64,000 bases of DNA from Avena insularis (Eukaryota > Streptophyta > Magnoliopsida > Poales > Poaceae), in contig CM042692.1 in assembly GCA_023614405.1 (NCBI GenBank), forward strand, positions 122,815,503 through 122,879,502, written 5' to 3'. How positions within the stretch are numbered: the first letter of the stretch is position 1; each line of letters starts with the position of its first letter. The notes under the pieces were generated by a model. The model saw only the letters and a program-made list of their open reading frames with translations. It did no database searches and was not told where the DNA came from. Below, piece after piece: positions 22,170 to 35,027 of this stretch. Made by a program: the position numbers and the translations under genes.

Positions 22170-25100
22170 GGTCTATATGTAGATCTGTTGCACGAGTAGA
22201 ACACAATGGTCATTGTGGGCGTTGAAGTTTTTATTGTAGATTGCTTTTTGTGTACTTTGCATCTTGCGGTATGTTGGGATGAAGCGGCCCGGGCTAACCT
22301 TACATGACATCGTTCATGAGACTTGCTCAGTGGCTTTGCGGGTGCCTGTTTCTCCTAGCATAGTAAAGATCCAATTTACAACGGGTAATCAACAATGCTA
22401 GTATCAATGTTGTGGTTCTTGTTCGTAAGTTAGAACGACACTTATTGAAAGCCCCAAACCACGTAAAACATGCAAAGAAAATTAGAGGCGTCTAACTTTG
22501 TTTTGCAGGGGTGTGCTGTGATGTGATATGGCCATGATTGTGATTATATATGATGTATGCAATGTTCCTTATTGTAAGTTGGCAACCGGCAGGAGCCATA
22601 TGGTTGTCTTTAATTTCTGTTAAGACCTGCGTGTCTATTCAAAGTAGTTGTAATAGTTGAAGCCGGTGGACGACAACCATGGTAAAGCATCATTGACCTT
22701 GATGCAATGCTGGTGATGATGGAGATCATGTTCGTGCTTGAAGATGGAGATCGAAAGCACAAAGAAGAAAGGCCATATCATATCACATATTATGAATTGC
22801 CTGTGATGTTAATCCTTTATGCATCTTGTATTGCTTAGTAGACGACGGTAGCATTATAAGATGATCCCTCATGCACATAAATTTCAAGTTCTAAAGTGTT
22901 CACCCTTAGTATGCACCGTTGCCAAAGCTTGCTGCTTCGAAGCACCACGTGATGATCGGGTGTCTTTGATTCCGCGGGTGAATACAACGTAAGCAAGCCA
23001 GATTTGCTTATTCGTTAGCTAATGTTTTATCTTTACGAGCCTAGGATGTACAGACATGGCCTCAGGAACACGGATTACCGAAAGGTAGAGCATGAGTCAT
23101 ATAGTAGATACGATGAACATGTTGATTGTTCGCCATTGAAGCTATATCAACTCTCGTGATGATCGGTTTTGATGTGGTGGATTTGGTTCGTGTGATCACT
23201 AAAACAATGTGAGGGATGTTGTTTTGAGTGGGAGTTCACCTAGATTAATTTAATTATTAATTAGAACTCAATTTATCATAAACTAAATCAAAGTGAATTT
23301 GCATAGTTGTTGTAGTCATTGGCATCCGCTTACCACCTTGCGCTTAGTTATAATTGAGATGATAGAACTATAGAATTCTGGTTAGTTACTTTACGAACTG
23401 GTATCGTATTGTTTTGAAGTGTTAATCTAAAGTTTAAAAGTCCTATTGCAAACTTTCAGTAAATTCCGGTTACTCCATGAAGTTTAATAATTGGTATTAA
23501 AACAAGAGTGACAATTCCAAAGTGTTAGTATATGAGTATCATGTTTGTCTCCATGATTCTTGATATTCAAAAGATTGTCTTAATATCAAGGTTATCTAGG
23601 ATCTGAAAGAGTTGTTTCAGAAACCATGATGTGTGGAAGATATTGTGATATCTGAAACGAAGTTTTGGTTACAACATGATAGAGTATAATATGGCAAAAG
23701 TCATGTTCTCATATTTGATGAGAATTTGCAAAAGGTTGGAGACACTAGTTGTCCTAATCTTCCAAAAGGTTTTGGAGAGCAACATTATACTCGTGATTCA
23801 CCGTTATAAGCTAAAAGTAGCTTGGTCATGGACGATTCCATGATGAAGGTGAATATTTGATGTAGGTAAAATGTTTACTACGCCAAGAGATTACTAAAGA
23901 AAGGAATTTGAAAGAACACCAAACATTTGATGATGGTAATCTACTTCAAAGTGCAAGTCCAAAGACATTGGTATTTAACTATACACGCTTTGGACTATGT
24001 GTCATAAGTATGACTCCACTATTGATGTTGATAGATTCTTTCAAATGTAAAAGGAAATACTGAAAGAGAATCTCATAAGTATATGGCAGAAAAGAAAAGA
24101 CTAGAATTGTTCAGTTTAAGTATATAGATGATATATGTGTTATGGCTATATTCTTTGCTTATTAAACAATGTGGTTCTTAAGTATTTGATACTGAATTTG
24201 TTGGTATGAATCGTCATACGAAACAACACAATTCATGAACTACAATGGCCTAAGTAACTAGCAAAAGAATATGTGATGATGTTTATCAAGAACAAATAAA
24301 GGGTTATTGTGTTGCTCGTTAAACATCAAAGCTTGCCTTCAGGATTTGTTTTATCAGGTATTATGAGAACAAAAGGGTTGTTCAAATAATTGCCGTAATC
24401 CATAAAAGATGGATGATTCACAAATCTCGTTGGATAAATCACATCCATAAAACTAGTGCTAAAATTGTCGAAAGACAAATTGATTGAAAGATCACTTAGG
24501 AAGTGACATCGCCGTTTAAATTATATTGGAAAGAAAACATGAAGAAACTTCATGTGGATGGAATTTTGGAGTCTTTTGATTTTGATCAAATGACGTTTGT
24601 GAAACTTTCCTAGAGATAATTAAAACTTCGTTCATAGGCCAAAAGGGAACGAAAGACTAGCTTATTGGAACTTGTGCATATTGTTGTACGAACTCCATTA
24701 TGTGTAGTCAAGAGCGATGGATTTCAACTTCATATGCTTTCTCCGAAAATTTGAGTGAATATGTGAATATTTACTTAATAAGGATGAAGTATGAAATATT
24801 TGAAAAGTTCAAAGATTTTCAAGATGAAGTGCAAAATCATTGTAACAAGAATATAAATAGTTTATGATAAGATCATAAAGGAAGATATTTAAGTTACATG
24901 TTTAGCATAATACCTAAGATTTAAGGAATCGGTCCGTGGATTTGCATTTCCCGAAACACCATAAGAAGTATGGAATGTTCGAGATATGTAATTAAAACCT
25001 TGTTTGACATGGTAAGATCAAAGGTGTATTATATAGAACTGCTATTATATTTTAAAAGATTAAAAGCTTTAGAGACTACCGTTTTCCACTAAAAGAGCTC

Positions 25101-27126
25101 CATCATAATCCGCTGAAATGACACCATATAAGGTTATGGTTTGGGATAAAACCCAAGTAGTCCTTTCTTAAACATTGGTATGCTATGCATAAGAAAGATG
25201 TTTGCAACCAAAGTCGGATAAACCTGTCTTTGTATTACTGTTAAATATTCCTCCATAAACACCGGAGACAAAAGTGTTTGTCGCTTAGAACGTCAAGTTT
25301 CTTTGAGAAGGAAATTTTTCGTGAAAAGTTAAGTGGGAGGACAATAGAACTTTGATAAGGTTAAAGGAACCTTAGCTATATGTGCAAAGTTGCGCAGCAC
25401 CGAAAAGTGTTCCGGAGGCAGCAACAATGCTCATGGCTCACGTGCCTCAAAGGTTGTGATCACGGAGGTCTAAGTTTCTATTGAAACAAGTAGGTCGGAT
25501 GAACAATCAAATACCAAGATTTGAGGGTTGAATCATTATTTGAGAATAATGAACCTACTACATGCAAAGAAGCGATGATGGGCCCTGACTCCGTCAAATG
25601 GCTTGAAGCCATATAATCCGTGATAGTTCCATACACGAGAAAACAAGTTTTGAACTTGAAGGACCCTCGGAAAAGGTGTAAGACCTTGCAGTTGTGTTTG
25701 GATCTATAAAGAAGTAGACATGGATGATTCACATCTATGAAATAGTCGACATGTTGGGAAAGAGTTCACAACAATGTTCAAAGGTTGTATATGACAAGAT
25801 TTGATCTTTCATAGCGATTTTTAGTCTAGACGGATTAATGTAGCAACCACTACATATAATTTGTTATGTGGTAGTAGAATAAACAAAACAAGTTCTTCTA
25901 ATAGAATGGTTACCTAGGACGTGTGCAAGACACGGTCCAAAGGGTTTTGTTAATTCAAGGATGCTAAATGCATATGCAAACTTCAATGGTTGAAGTAAGC
26001 ATAGCGGAGTTGGAATCTTCACTATGATGAAACTGTTAAAAGAGTTTAATTTCATCGGAGACAATGAAGATGCTTGCATTTGCAAGAAATTAAGTGGGAG
26101 CGCTAAGACATGTTTCTAATACATTATGTGGAAGACATATTGTTGATTGGAAATAATGTATCTTTTATTAACACATATTAAGAATTTCATCCCGATGAAA
26201 GACTTAGGCAAAACCCAAATATTTGGCATCAATAGACGCTAATATGGTTGTGCCAGAAGTACATAGACGAGATATTGAATGAATTCAATATAGAAACTAC
26301 AAGAAAGGTTCTTGTTGCGCAGAAAGGATTGAAAGAGTTCAATGTTGATGATATATTCAAGTGTATTGGCACTTAGTAAGTGAAACAAAGATTCAAGTAT
26401 AGATTGATACTTGATGTATGAAATCACAAAGAGTATTTATATCAATCATACTGTGATATGTACAAATCCAGATATGTCCTATGCTATAAATGTTATGAGC
26501 ATATACCAGAATGATTCATAAGATGATCATTGGACGATAGTAAGGATATTCTTATGATCTTTTGGAAGAACTAAAAGTATATTATTTGTAGAAGTGACAA
26601 ATAGATGATTAGTTCATTGTAAAAGTACTACATTGATACTAGTTTTGTCACAGAGTACAAATTAAGTTTATCTCAATCTAAACTAAGGGTGGCACAATAT
26701 AATGGAAAGTAAGTTCCATAATGGATTTGGATGAGTTTCAAAGTTAAGACATTGTGACAGATACTTCAACAAAAGGCTAAGTATATGACTGCTATTATAG
26801 CAGCAAAAGAGGGCATTTGTGTCAAGTAGTTTGTTATCAAACTAGGTGTAGTTCACAGCGGGATAATACTATGAAGATATATTGTGCGACAATATTATCA
26901 ACATGTTTTAACCCCAAAGAACTAAAGGTCACACCGAAAGACCAAATCATACAAAGCCATCTCATTAGAGAATGAGTGATGCGAGACGCAAAAGACATGC
27001 AATTACACACGGACTGGAAGTGTCGGATCCGAGATCAGTTGACCACTAGCAATCGTGTACATACAACCGGAAAGCCATAGGTGTTGAATACACAAAGGTT
27101 TGAAACTAGATTATTGACTCTAGTGC
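22170..27126 (+). pseudogene. Decayed Copia gag-pol region of element C
   Basis: No open frame of useful length on the plus strand. Recognisable islands include an RT active-site remnant at 26125-26160 (YVEDILLIGNNV, where YVDD is expected), an RNase H remnant near 26770-26830 (AKYMTAIIAAKEG followed by a stop), and the C-terminal pol end near 26930-27060. The order matches a Copia polyprotein (integrase before RT), but stops and frameshifts are dense throughout. Confidence 0.75.
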
Positions 27127-27137
27127 AAGTGGGAGAC
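27127..27137 (+). other. Polypurine tract of element C
   Basis: AAGTGGGAGAC immediately upstream of the 3' LTR, the normal plus-strand priming site of this group. Confidence 0.85.
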
Positions 27138-29025
27138 TGTTGGAGATATGCCCAAGAGGCAATAATAAAGTGGTTATTATCATATCTTCATATTTATGAT
27201 AAATGTTTACATACCATGCTATAATTGTATTAACAGGAAACATTAATACTTGTGTGATTTGTAAACATAAAAAGGGTCCCTAGTAAAGCCTCTTGTTAAA
27301 CTAGCTTGTTGGTTAATATATGATCATTGTTTCCTGATCATGAACATAGAGATGTTATTAACAACAGGGTCATGTCATTAGGAGAATGATGTGATGGACA
27401 TACTCCTATAGATAAGCGTAGCATAAAGATCAAGTCATTTCAACAGTTCAATTGCTATATGCTTTACGATACATAGTAACCTAATTCCTTCGACCATGAG
27501 ATCATGCATATCACCTTTCGGATGGATGCTTTGATGTCATCAAACACCACACCGTAACAGGGTGGCTATAAAGGTGGCATTGAGTGTTCGGAAAGTATTG
27601 GTTGAAACACATGGATCAAGAGTGGGATTTGTCCATCCATATGACGGATAGATATACTCTGGGCCCTCTCGGTGAAATGTCATCCAATTAGCTTGCAAGC
27701 ATGTGACTGGCTCACAAGGGATCACATATCACAGGAACGAGAAAAGAGTACTTATCGATGTGAGGTTGAACTAGGTATGCAGAGATACCGACGATCGTAA
27801 CCTCGGATAAGTAACATATCGTGAGACAAAGGGAAATTGGTATCGTATGTAAGTGGTTCATTCGATCGCAAAGTAATCGTAGAAATATGTGGGAGCCATA
27901 TGAATTTCCAGATTCCTCTATTGGTTATTGTTCGGAGAAGTGTCTCGATCATGACCGCATAATTCACGAACCGTAGGGAGACACACTTAAGGATTCGACG
28001 TTGTTTGAGTAGTTATGGTATTATGAGAAAGAGACCGAATGTTGTTCGGAGTCTCGGATGGGATCTGGGATATCACGAGGTGATCCGGAATGGTCCGGAT
28101 AATAATATTCATATAAGGAAAGTCCCATTTCGGAGTTGGGGAATGGTTTCGGTGTTTTCATCGGGAACATTCTAGAAGGTCCCGGAATGTCCGGCACTCC
28201 GGAGGGGGAAGGGGTACATGAATGTGTCATTGCATGTTGGAATGATTGCATCATATACTAAGTGTATTCGCTGTCCGAAATAAAGGATTTATTCAAATCC
28301 TAGTTTGAAAAGTCAAACGGCTAGTTTGAAAGTCAAACGGCAATTTTGGGAAGTGGGAAAAGAGGAGGAGTATGAAACCGAGTTGGGGAGGGAGACCTCC
28401 TCCAACCGGCGGCCACCACCCAAGCCGAGTTGGGGAGGGACTCCACTCCTTCCTGGCGCCAGCCCCTCCCACCTATATAAGGAGGCAGGCTCCCTCCTAA
28501 CACACACAAGTTCCTATCCTCTAAACTAAACACTAGATCTAGAACCCGGTTTAGAGCTATTTGATTTAGAGCCTTCTAATTGGTTTAGAGCCTTCTAATT
28601 GGTGTGTCTAATTACTAGACCACTAATAGCCTCTCTCATAAGCTCCACCATACTCAGACCGGCTTAAGGCGAAGCCTGGGATTTCCCTCTACTTAGGTAC
28701 CACGCCGTTGTCTTAGGAATCGCGAGGAGAGTGCTACAACCTCCATTTTCTTTGGAACAAGGGAGAGGAAGGTCTTCGTCAGTACGAATGTGACCGACTG
28801 CGGGAGCGCTGCCGGAACGTGGCGCTGGAAGGATTGTCTACGCGATCTTGAGATCGGAAAGAGTACGACTACATCACCCACGAGAATCTGCTCTCGTTAA
28901 CCGCTTTGGAATCTTCGAGGGTGAGTTCCTCTATCGACTCGTTGCTACAATCTAGTAGATAGATCTTGGCTTGTTTGTTTGTATGCGATAGAAAATTTTT
29001 GTTTTCCATGCTACGAACCCCTACA
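27138..29025 (+). repeat. 3' LTR of element C
   Basis: Pairs with 20276-22154. Contains TATATAAG at 28474-28481. Ends CCCCTACA, directly followed by the TTTCT duplication. Confidence 0.93.
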
Positions 29026-29920
29026 TTTCTCCCAACTGACATACAAATCGACTTAACGATGCCAGGCAACCAGTGAACTTCTGGACATCGTTAAGACACT
29101 TTGGCAGTTCCATTCGTTCAATGGCCCGGATCTTAGTTGGATTAACTTTGATACCTCGGCTGGATATGAGAAATCCGAGTAATTTTCCAGCCGAGACCCC
29201 GAAGGTGCATTTTTCCGGGTTAAGCTTCATCCGGAACCTTCTTAAGTTCGCGAATGTCTGCCTGATGTCGTCAAGGAGCGTTTTGCTTTCCTTGGTCTTG
29301 ATAACCACATCATCCATATACACTTGTACATTTTGACCTATTTGGTCGTACAAACATTTCTGCATACATCTTTGGTACGTTGCCCCTGCATTACGTAAAC
29401 CAAACGGCATGGTGCGATAGCAATAAGCCCCATACGGGGTGATAAATGCAGTCTTTATTTGATCATACGGATTCAGAGGTATCTGGTGGAAACCAGAATA
29501 TGCATCAATGAATGACAACAGTTCACATCCAGCGGTTGAGTCTATGACCTGATCTATCCTTGGCAGTGGAAATGGATCTTTTGGACACGCCTTGTTCAGG
29601 TTCGTGTAATCGATACACTTACGCCAAACCACTGCCACATTCGGATCATCCTTCTTCTTCTCCACCAGCACCGAATTAGAGAGCCAATCCAGATAAAGCA
29701 CTTCCATGATAAATCCTGATGCTAATAACCGAGCTATTTCATCTCCAATGACTTTTCTCCTATCCTTGGCGAAGCGGCGGAGAGGTTGCTTCACCGGCCT
29801 TGCTCCAGGTCTCACGTCCAAAGAGTGCTCGGCCAACTCCCTCGGAACACCTTGCAAGTCCTGTGTGGACCAAGCAAAAATATCCCGATTCTCACGAAGG
29901 AAGTGGACGAGCTCGCTTTC
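29026..29920 (-). pseudogene. Reverse transcriptase core of element B
   Basis: Open from 29857 down to the Copia insertion. It shows the RT motifs in order: 'WRKCIDYTNLNKACPKDPFP', 'FIDAYSGFHQIPLN', 'ITPYGAYCYRTMPFGLRNAG' and the catalytic VYMDDVVIK, then LGFLISSRGIKVNP. The enzyme copies element RNA to DNA. The gene is cut just after 'SRFVCQLGE' by element C. A TAG at 29921-29923, where CAG is likely ancestral, separates it from the upstream pol part in the same frame. Confidence 0.92.
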
Positions 29921-31319
29921 CTATTTATCATTTAACCTGGCACCAACTGTTACGGTGTGCTCTGGGAACATATCATCAATAGGCACTTTCTTAGTATCCT
30001 TTGCGGCTTGGAACGAAACGCTACCATGCGGGTTACTCAACGTCGGTATATACTGCAGCATGGACTGAGCTAATGCCGCCACCTCTTGGATTTTTCTTTT
30101 CTCTTGGGTAATCACAAGTGACTCGGCTAGGTTAGACCTGGCTGAGGCACACTTAATGGAACGTCAGAAATCTCTAGCAATGGTAATCACTCTATTTGTC
30201 CCGGGCAACTTTATCTTCAAATAACTAATGTGGCAGCTTGGCATGAACTTGTTCAATGCTGGTCTTCCGAGTAACGCATGATACGCACTTTCCAGGTTCA
30301 CCACCTCAAACTCCAGATTCTCAGTTCGGCAATTATCTCTTGTGCCGAACAACACGTTAACCCGGACTTTGCCTATGGACTCACAAGAAATGCCTGGTAC
30401 AATACCATGGAAAGTTGTGCTTGTAGCTTGGAGCATGTTCTCCGAGATACCCAACTTGTGCATTGTATCCGCATACATAATGTTAATGCTACTGCCATTG
30501 TCAATCAGTACCTTGGAGAAACTCACATTGATGTTTGGCCCAATGAATGTCGGATCCAGCATTAACGCATATGAACCAGGACTCGGCATAAGCTTGGGAT
30601 GATCTTTGATGTTCCATGTGATTTCCTGGTCTGACCAAGGCATATACCTCGTCACCGCTGGCATTACCGCATTGACCTCCATATGTCGATGCTGCAAGCT
30701 CTTCCTATCTGTTTCATCGGTGGTAAACACACAGTAACTCTGATGATGCTCCCTGTACTCATTCCTCCCCTCATTTCCAGGGTACCTCTGATCCGGCTGA
30801 TTCTGGTTTTCTACTTGATGCACTGCATCCCTTCTCTCATGGTTATCATACCTCGGCAGAGGGGGAGGCAACATTAGCTGTTGCGTGTTCGCTCCGGAGA
30901 GCAATTGCTGCCGGGGTAACTCTTGTCGAGGTTGATCATTCCGGGGTGCCTGAGCATTCCCCGAACCACCTTGTTCTATCTTACGCATCCACTCACATTG
31001 CCTCGTTGTATGACCCACTGGGTTACTCGGATTTGGCGTGTGAAATTTACACGGCTGATCCAACATCGACTCATAAGTATACCTCAGACGGTCCTTCTTT
31101 TCTTGCCACCGTGTCTTCTGCTCTAGCGTCCAAGTTTTCTTGCCATCATTCCTTGGTGTCCATTGCTGCCCTCTAGTTTTCTGACGTTGATTGCTCCCTG
31201 TTCCGGGCTGATCTTGATTCACAGCTGCAACTTGTTGCGAACTGTACCGGTGATCCGGTCTGTCATCTCCGGGATGATCCAGCTCCATCTCTCTGGTAGT
31301 ACTCATCATTCGACTCGTT
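29921..31319 (-). pseudogene. Protease and gag-pol linker of element B
   Basis: Frame 30164-31369 carries a Cys/His region (CKFHTPNPSNPVGHTTRQCE), a Gln/Pro-rich linker and a retropepsin-like core with 'VLIDNGSSINIMYADT' and 'ESAYHALLGRPALNKFMP', the expected active-site and flap-region positions. A TGA at 30164-30166 (ancestral CGA likely) interrupts it, and sequence beyond continues in frame to the RT. Upstream a one-base frameshift near 31275 separates it from gag. Confidence 0.85.
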
Positions 31320-33074
31320 TTACACGAGCCTTGGTTGGGTCGGATCACCCAAAGCATACGAATCAGCAATCCGGATCATCTCTGCCAATGTAGTTGGCAT
31401 TTTCCTCTGCAACTTTTGCCACAGCTCGCTTGCATATCTGCATCCTTGCGCAAACCACGCTATGGCCTGTGACTCTATCACGCCCTCACATGAGTTTCTC
31501 ATGGTACACCACCGGGTCAAAAACTCTCGGTCCGTCTCATTTGGTCTCTGCTTACACATAGCTAGGGTCTGTGGCCTATTTGGCCTCTAATACATACTTG
31601 AGAAATTGCTGATAAACATTTCCTCAAAATCGATCCAGCAGTTAATACTTTCGGGTGGCAAATTGTTCAACCATACCCTTGCTGGCCCCTCCAACATCTG
31701 AGGTACGTATCTCACAGCCCATCGCAAGTTACGTGTAGCAATTTTTACTGTGGTAGCATAGTTTATCAACCAATCCTCCGGTTTAGTGCTGCCGTCATAC
31801 GTCTTTGTGCCTCTGGGTAACTGGAAGTTAGGTACCAGTGCCTCTTTCATGATCCCGGGTCCAAAACACGCAGGACCCGGAGGACCTTGACTTTCAATCT
31901 GCTCCGACCTATACAGCCGATCCAGTTTCAACCTGGCATCGTCCGGCATCAGATCCCTGCTTCCCAATCTCGACCCTATCACATGATAGTCTGGCCTTGG
32001 GTATCCCGCATTCACCATTTCCTAATCTCCATCGTTATATCAGTCTCGCTCTCGTGGCGCATCTCTCTGTTGCATACCTCGGCCGGCACTTTGCTCTTGC
32101 CTTGGTATATTCCGCTGCTGTGGTTTTCCTGCCGAGTTGCGCTGCCCGGCATTGTCGTTAACATCATTTCCTTGACCGACGTTGCCTTGGTCACGGTTAC
32201 CTCGACTAGCTTCACCTCGACTTACACTCTATCGATTGTCATTTCTTTGTACCTCTTTTGCCTTTCCTTCCCTTGTCGGGTCATACGGAACAATCTGCTT
32301 GTTTCTCCTGGCCGAGGTTACTACCTCTTCTCTCCTTGGACCACCATGAGGAGACGATGTGGCTCCAGCGGATTTCTCTGGGTTACCCACCGCCGAATGA
32401 ACGATCTTGGAGGCCCCAGCTCTCTCCGGGTTTTCCCTGAGCAGTTCCTCATTTTGCCTGTTCGCGATCCGAACCAACTCATTGACCCTTTCTTGCTGTC
32501 TCTGACGGGCTTCACCCGTTAGACCCTCTAACTCGGACGCAGCTGCATCCGCCGCTCTGAGGTTCTTTGCCGGGGTACTGTACTTCGGCAGCCCCACGGA
32601 TAAACAGTTCTCTGACTCCTCAATCCGAGTGTCACCCTCTTTGTTCATTTCACTCATGAGATTTCTCCCCTTCACTTTTACAGCATCTACTTTATTTGCC
32701 TTTGCGTACTCACGCAGCGTCATGTTCAACGATTGCTAAGCCGCAACAATCTTTTTCGCTCCCTCTAGGATTTTCTGCCTAGTTTCGTCTAGCTCGGCCT
32801 GTGCCTGGGCCGGATCTACTACTGCTGCTACCGGGTTTGCCAAACTATCCATAGCTTCTCTCAGTACATTATCAGGCCTCTCTAGTGGAGGTCATCTACC
32901 TTTCCTCGGTGCCTTAGGTGTTACCTCCGGGTCTGGTGCCGGATCCTTGCTTGCGCCTGCACCTGGCGCAGTCATCATCACCTCAGCACGGTCCGGGGAG
33001 CGAGTGATACGTGCCCCGTGAACCATGCTAAGGGGTGGCTCCCTGCCTCGACAACGTGCCGCGGATGAACGCAT
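31320..33074 (-). pseudogene. gag region of element B
   Basis: One reading frame runs from about 33074 to 31320 without a frameshift but with internal stops at 32892-32894 (TGA), 32736-32738 (TAG), 32229-32231 (TAG), 32040-32042 (TGA), 32022-32024 (TAG) and 31587-31589 (TAG), and TAA at 31320. It includes the retrotransposon gag core 'PARVWLNNLPPESINCWIDF' and 'NETDREFLTRWCTMRNSC'. Gag forms the particle that packages element RNA. Every stop is one C-to-T change from CAG, CGA or CAA, so the break pattern is deamination-like and not caused by indels. Confidence 0.88.
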
Positions 33075-33276
33075 GATACGTTCACCGCAACGTAGACCTT
33101 GTGCGCTCCAAGCTTGACGAAGAGGCCGTTGTGCGAAAGTGGGCGCGTGCCGAAGCAGCCAGCGTTATCGCTGACGAAGTCCAGCGCTCCAAAGCGCTGA
33201 ACGAGCCCGGAGACGATGCGTTCGCCAGTGCCGATGAGGTTTCCCGTCCGGATCTTGACCCCTGCTAGCGCCGCTA

Positions 33277-33294
33277 GCCCCAAGGTGGGCGCCA
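33277..33294 (-). other. Primer-binding site of element B
   Basis: Two bases from the 5' LTR end, the minus strand reads TGGCGCCCACCTTGGGGC. TGGCGCC starts are usual for plant Gypsy primer sites. I cannot name the tRNA with confidence. Confidence 0.65.
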
Positions 33295-33296
33295 AC

Positions 33297-34089
33297 TGCC
33301 GTGGTGGTGTCATGGCAGATGCCATGGATAGGCTAAATGTGGGGACTAATAGCACTAGGGGAATCCAGGGAGGGATAGTGAGGTGATTCCCCACACAGAA
33401 GGATTGTATTCGATTCACTTCACAGATTACAAGTGCTCCTAGAGCTGTATTGGCGGAGGAGGAAGAAGGAACTCTCTTACTCTCACCCACAGTTAACCCG
33501 TACAAGACCCTTGGAACCTAAAACCAATCAGAATCGAGGAGCCCCTTCTACAGAGGCCCTAGCCCTCCTTATATAGGGGTGGATAGGTCTCCTCCTAGGG
33601 CATACGTGGAGGCATATTCCAGGGAATATGCCTCCTCTCAAAATAGCAAACCGACCAGGGTGCTTTTCCCCCGCGTCACCCATGTAGAGGCTACGTGAGC
33701 CTCTGCGGCGCTTGCGTCAGCCGACACGAGCATCTTCACCTCTGTCGGCCACGCCTCGGTGGTCCTGCCCTCTTTTGCTTCGCTCATGCCGTGCGTACCG
33801 GGGCTTCTTTTGACCAGTGAGATTCCTTCCTTCTCTTAGAAGCTAGATATGACCCAGATCATAGTTGATCCGGCCACACCCGTTCCTGCATACAAGTTAA
33901 ATACGCCATTCCGACTTACGGCTTAAGTCGGTTGAGACCTTGTTAGGTGGACGCCCCCTGGTCCGGGTTACCCCGTGATTCGGCCTGCCTTGAGGTGACC
34001 CGGCCAACATCCGCTTTAGCCTTGCTGAACCTCGGCTAACTCGGCTTTTATACCCCGGCGTGACCCTATCCGGGAGTATCCCCCCAACA
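33297..34089 (-). repeat. 5' LTR of element B
   Basis: 793 bases, paired with 11192-11984. Minus-strand TATATAAGG at 33567-33575 should start the genomic transcript. Ends next to the CCGAT duplication at 34090-34094. Confidence 0.95.
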
Positions 34090-34094
34090 CCGAT

Positions 34095-35027
34095 GCACCC
34101 ACCGGCCCCAGCACACCTACCTGCCCCGCCGCACCCTCCGGCGCCTCCGGCCCCGCCACACCCACCGGATAGGCCTCTTTTTTCTCAGATATATCCGATC
34201 TTCTCTCCCTTCTAGTAGCCAACCCTAAGTAGTCTTCCTCCTTTCTTGTTCATCTAGCCATGGTGATCATGAAATCCCTTTGCTACTAAGTAGGGTTCCT
34301 CCTTTGCTACTAGTTGTTTGTGTTCTGCAATGTTGTGCCCCTGCTGCTGGTTAATCCTGGCAAATGTGCTGCTTTCCTTCTACAATCCTAGACATGTGCA
34401 CAGGGGTTGGCAAGTGTTGTTGTGGATGGTTGTCCTACGGATTTTATCATGAAAATCTAGTATAAGTTGCCATTGTGAATGCCATACAGCTACTGCCAAC
34501 TCTTTGGTGTTCATCATGCTAGAGCACCGATGCTCTGTGGTTAACAGCTAAGCAAGATGCAGTGAGTCAACCTCAGATGTTAATACAAGTCATAGATATC
34601 ATGTAGTACCCACAGGGAAGTAGCATCCTACTATTGTGTTGTCAGCTGTTGGTGTACTTCATCTGCAATCTACTTTGATATTACTGTAAATTTAGATAAA
34701 CTTGCGCCATATATTTTGAGACGGAGGGAGTAGTATAGATTAGTTTGTCGCTCCATCTTGATGTCCACAGTTAGCACATATTCAGTTCTCTTCACTCTTG
34801 GCATTTGGCGGTAGTCTCGGGTGACAACCCAAACCAATCTTCCATGATGAAGAATCGAACACCAACGTTCCATGATGAAGCACAGAATATGATTGCAAAT
34901 TCTATTGCTCCTTTTCCTAATATGAGAATGCACCACGCTATCACTGCACACAAGTGTGTTTTTCTGAAAGTAAAATCCATCAGATAAATGGTCGTGCCAC
35001 GGAAGGTCCTTCCTGTCGACTGCTGTT
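34095..35027. other. Continuation of the B target; no gene recognised
   Basis: GC-rich to about 34170 (Pro/Ala-coding frame described at 10928), then AT-rich intron-like sequence. One small element end is present at 34675-34732. Frames at 34670-35082 show no family motif. Confidence 0.45.
34675..34732. mobile_element. Truncated Stowaway-type MITE end
   Basis: Ends in GAGACGGAGGGAG followed by TA. Read in reverse this is CTCCCTCCGTCTCAAAATAT, the well-known Stowaway (Tc1/mariner) terminus with its TA target. No opposite CTCCCTCCGT end is visible within a few hundred bases, so it is a fragment. Confidence 0.6.

Larger units (their letters stand above)
20276..29025 (+). mobile_element. Copia LTR retrotransposon (element C), nested in B, internally decayed
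   Basis: LTRs 20276-22154 (1879 bases) and 27138-29025 (1888 bases) start TGTTGGAGATATGCCC and end CCCCTACA. The primer-binding site TGGTATCAGAGCCA (initiator-Met tRNA type) and polypurine tract AAGTGGGAGAC are in place. The LTR start resembles the Angela/BARE/WIS group of Triticeae. The LTRs are very similar to each other, implying a later insertion than its host B. The internal 5 kb holds only scattered, multiply broken Copia coding remains, so the copy could not have supplied its own proteins in its current form. Confidence 0.95.
11192..34089 (-). mobile_element. Full-length Tat-lineage Gypsy LTR retrotransposon (element B)
   Basis: Two 793-base LTRs (11192-11984 and 33297-34089) with TG..CA ends are flanked by the perfect duplication CCGAT. 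The polyprotein reads on the minus strand in the order gag, protease, RT, RNase H, a second RNase H, integrase. The second RNase H-like domain after the classical one is characteristic of the plant Tat lineage (Grande, Ogre, Retand, RIRE2-type). Between integrase and the 3' LTR lies about 5.8 kb containing a spliced gene on the opposite strand, as known for additional ORFs in Grande-like elements. The LTRs differ at many positions, mostly transitions, so this is not a recent insertion. Copia element C is nested in its pol gene. The copy is dead, with many stops and several frameshifts. Confidence 0.95.
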
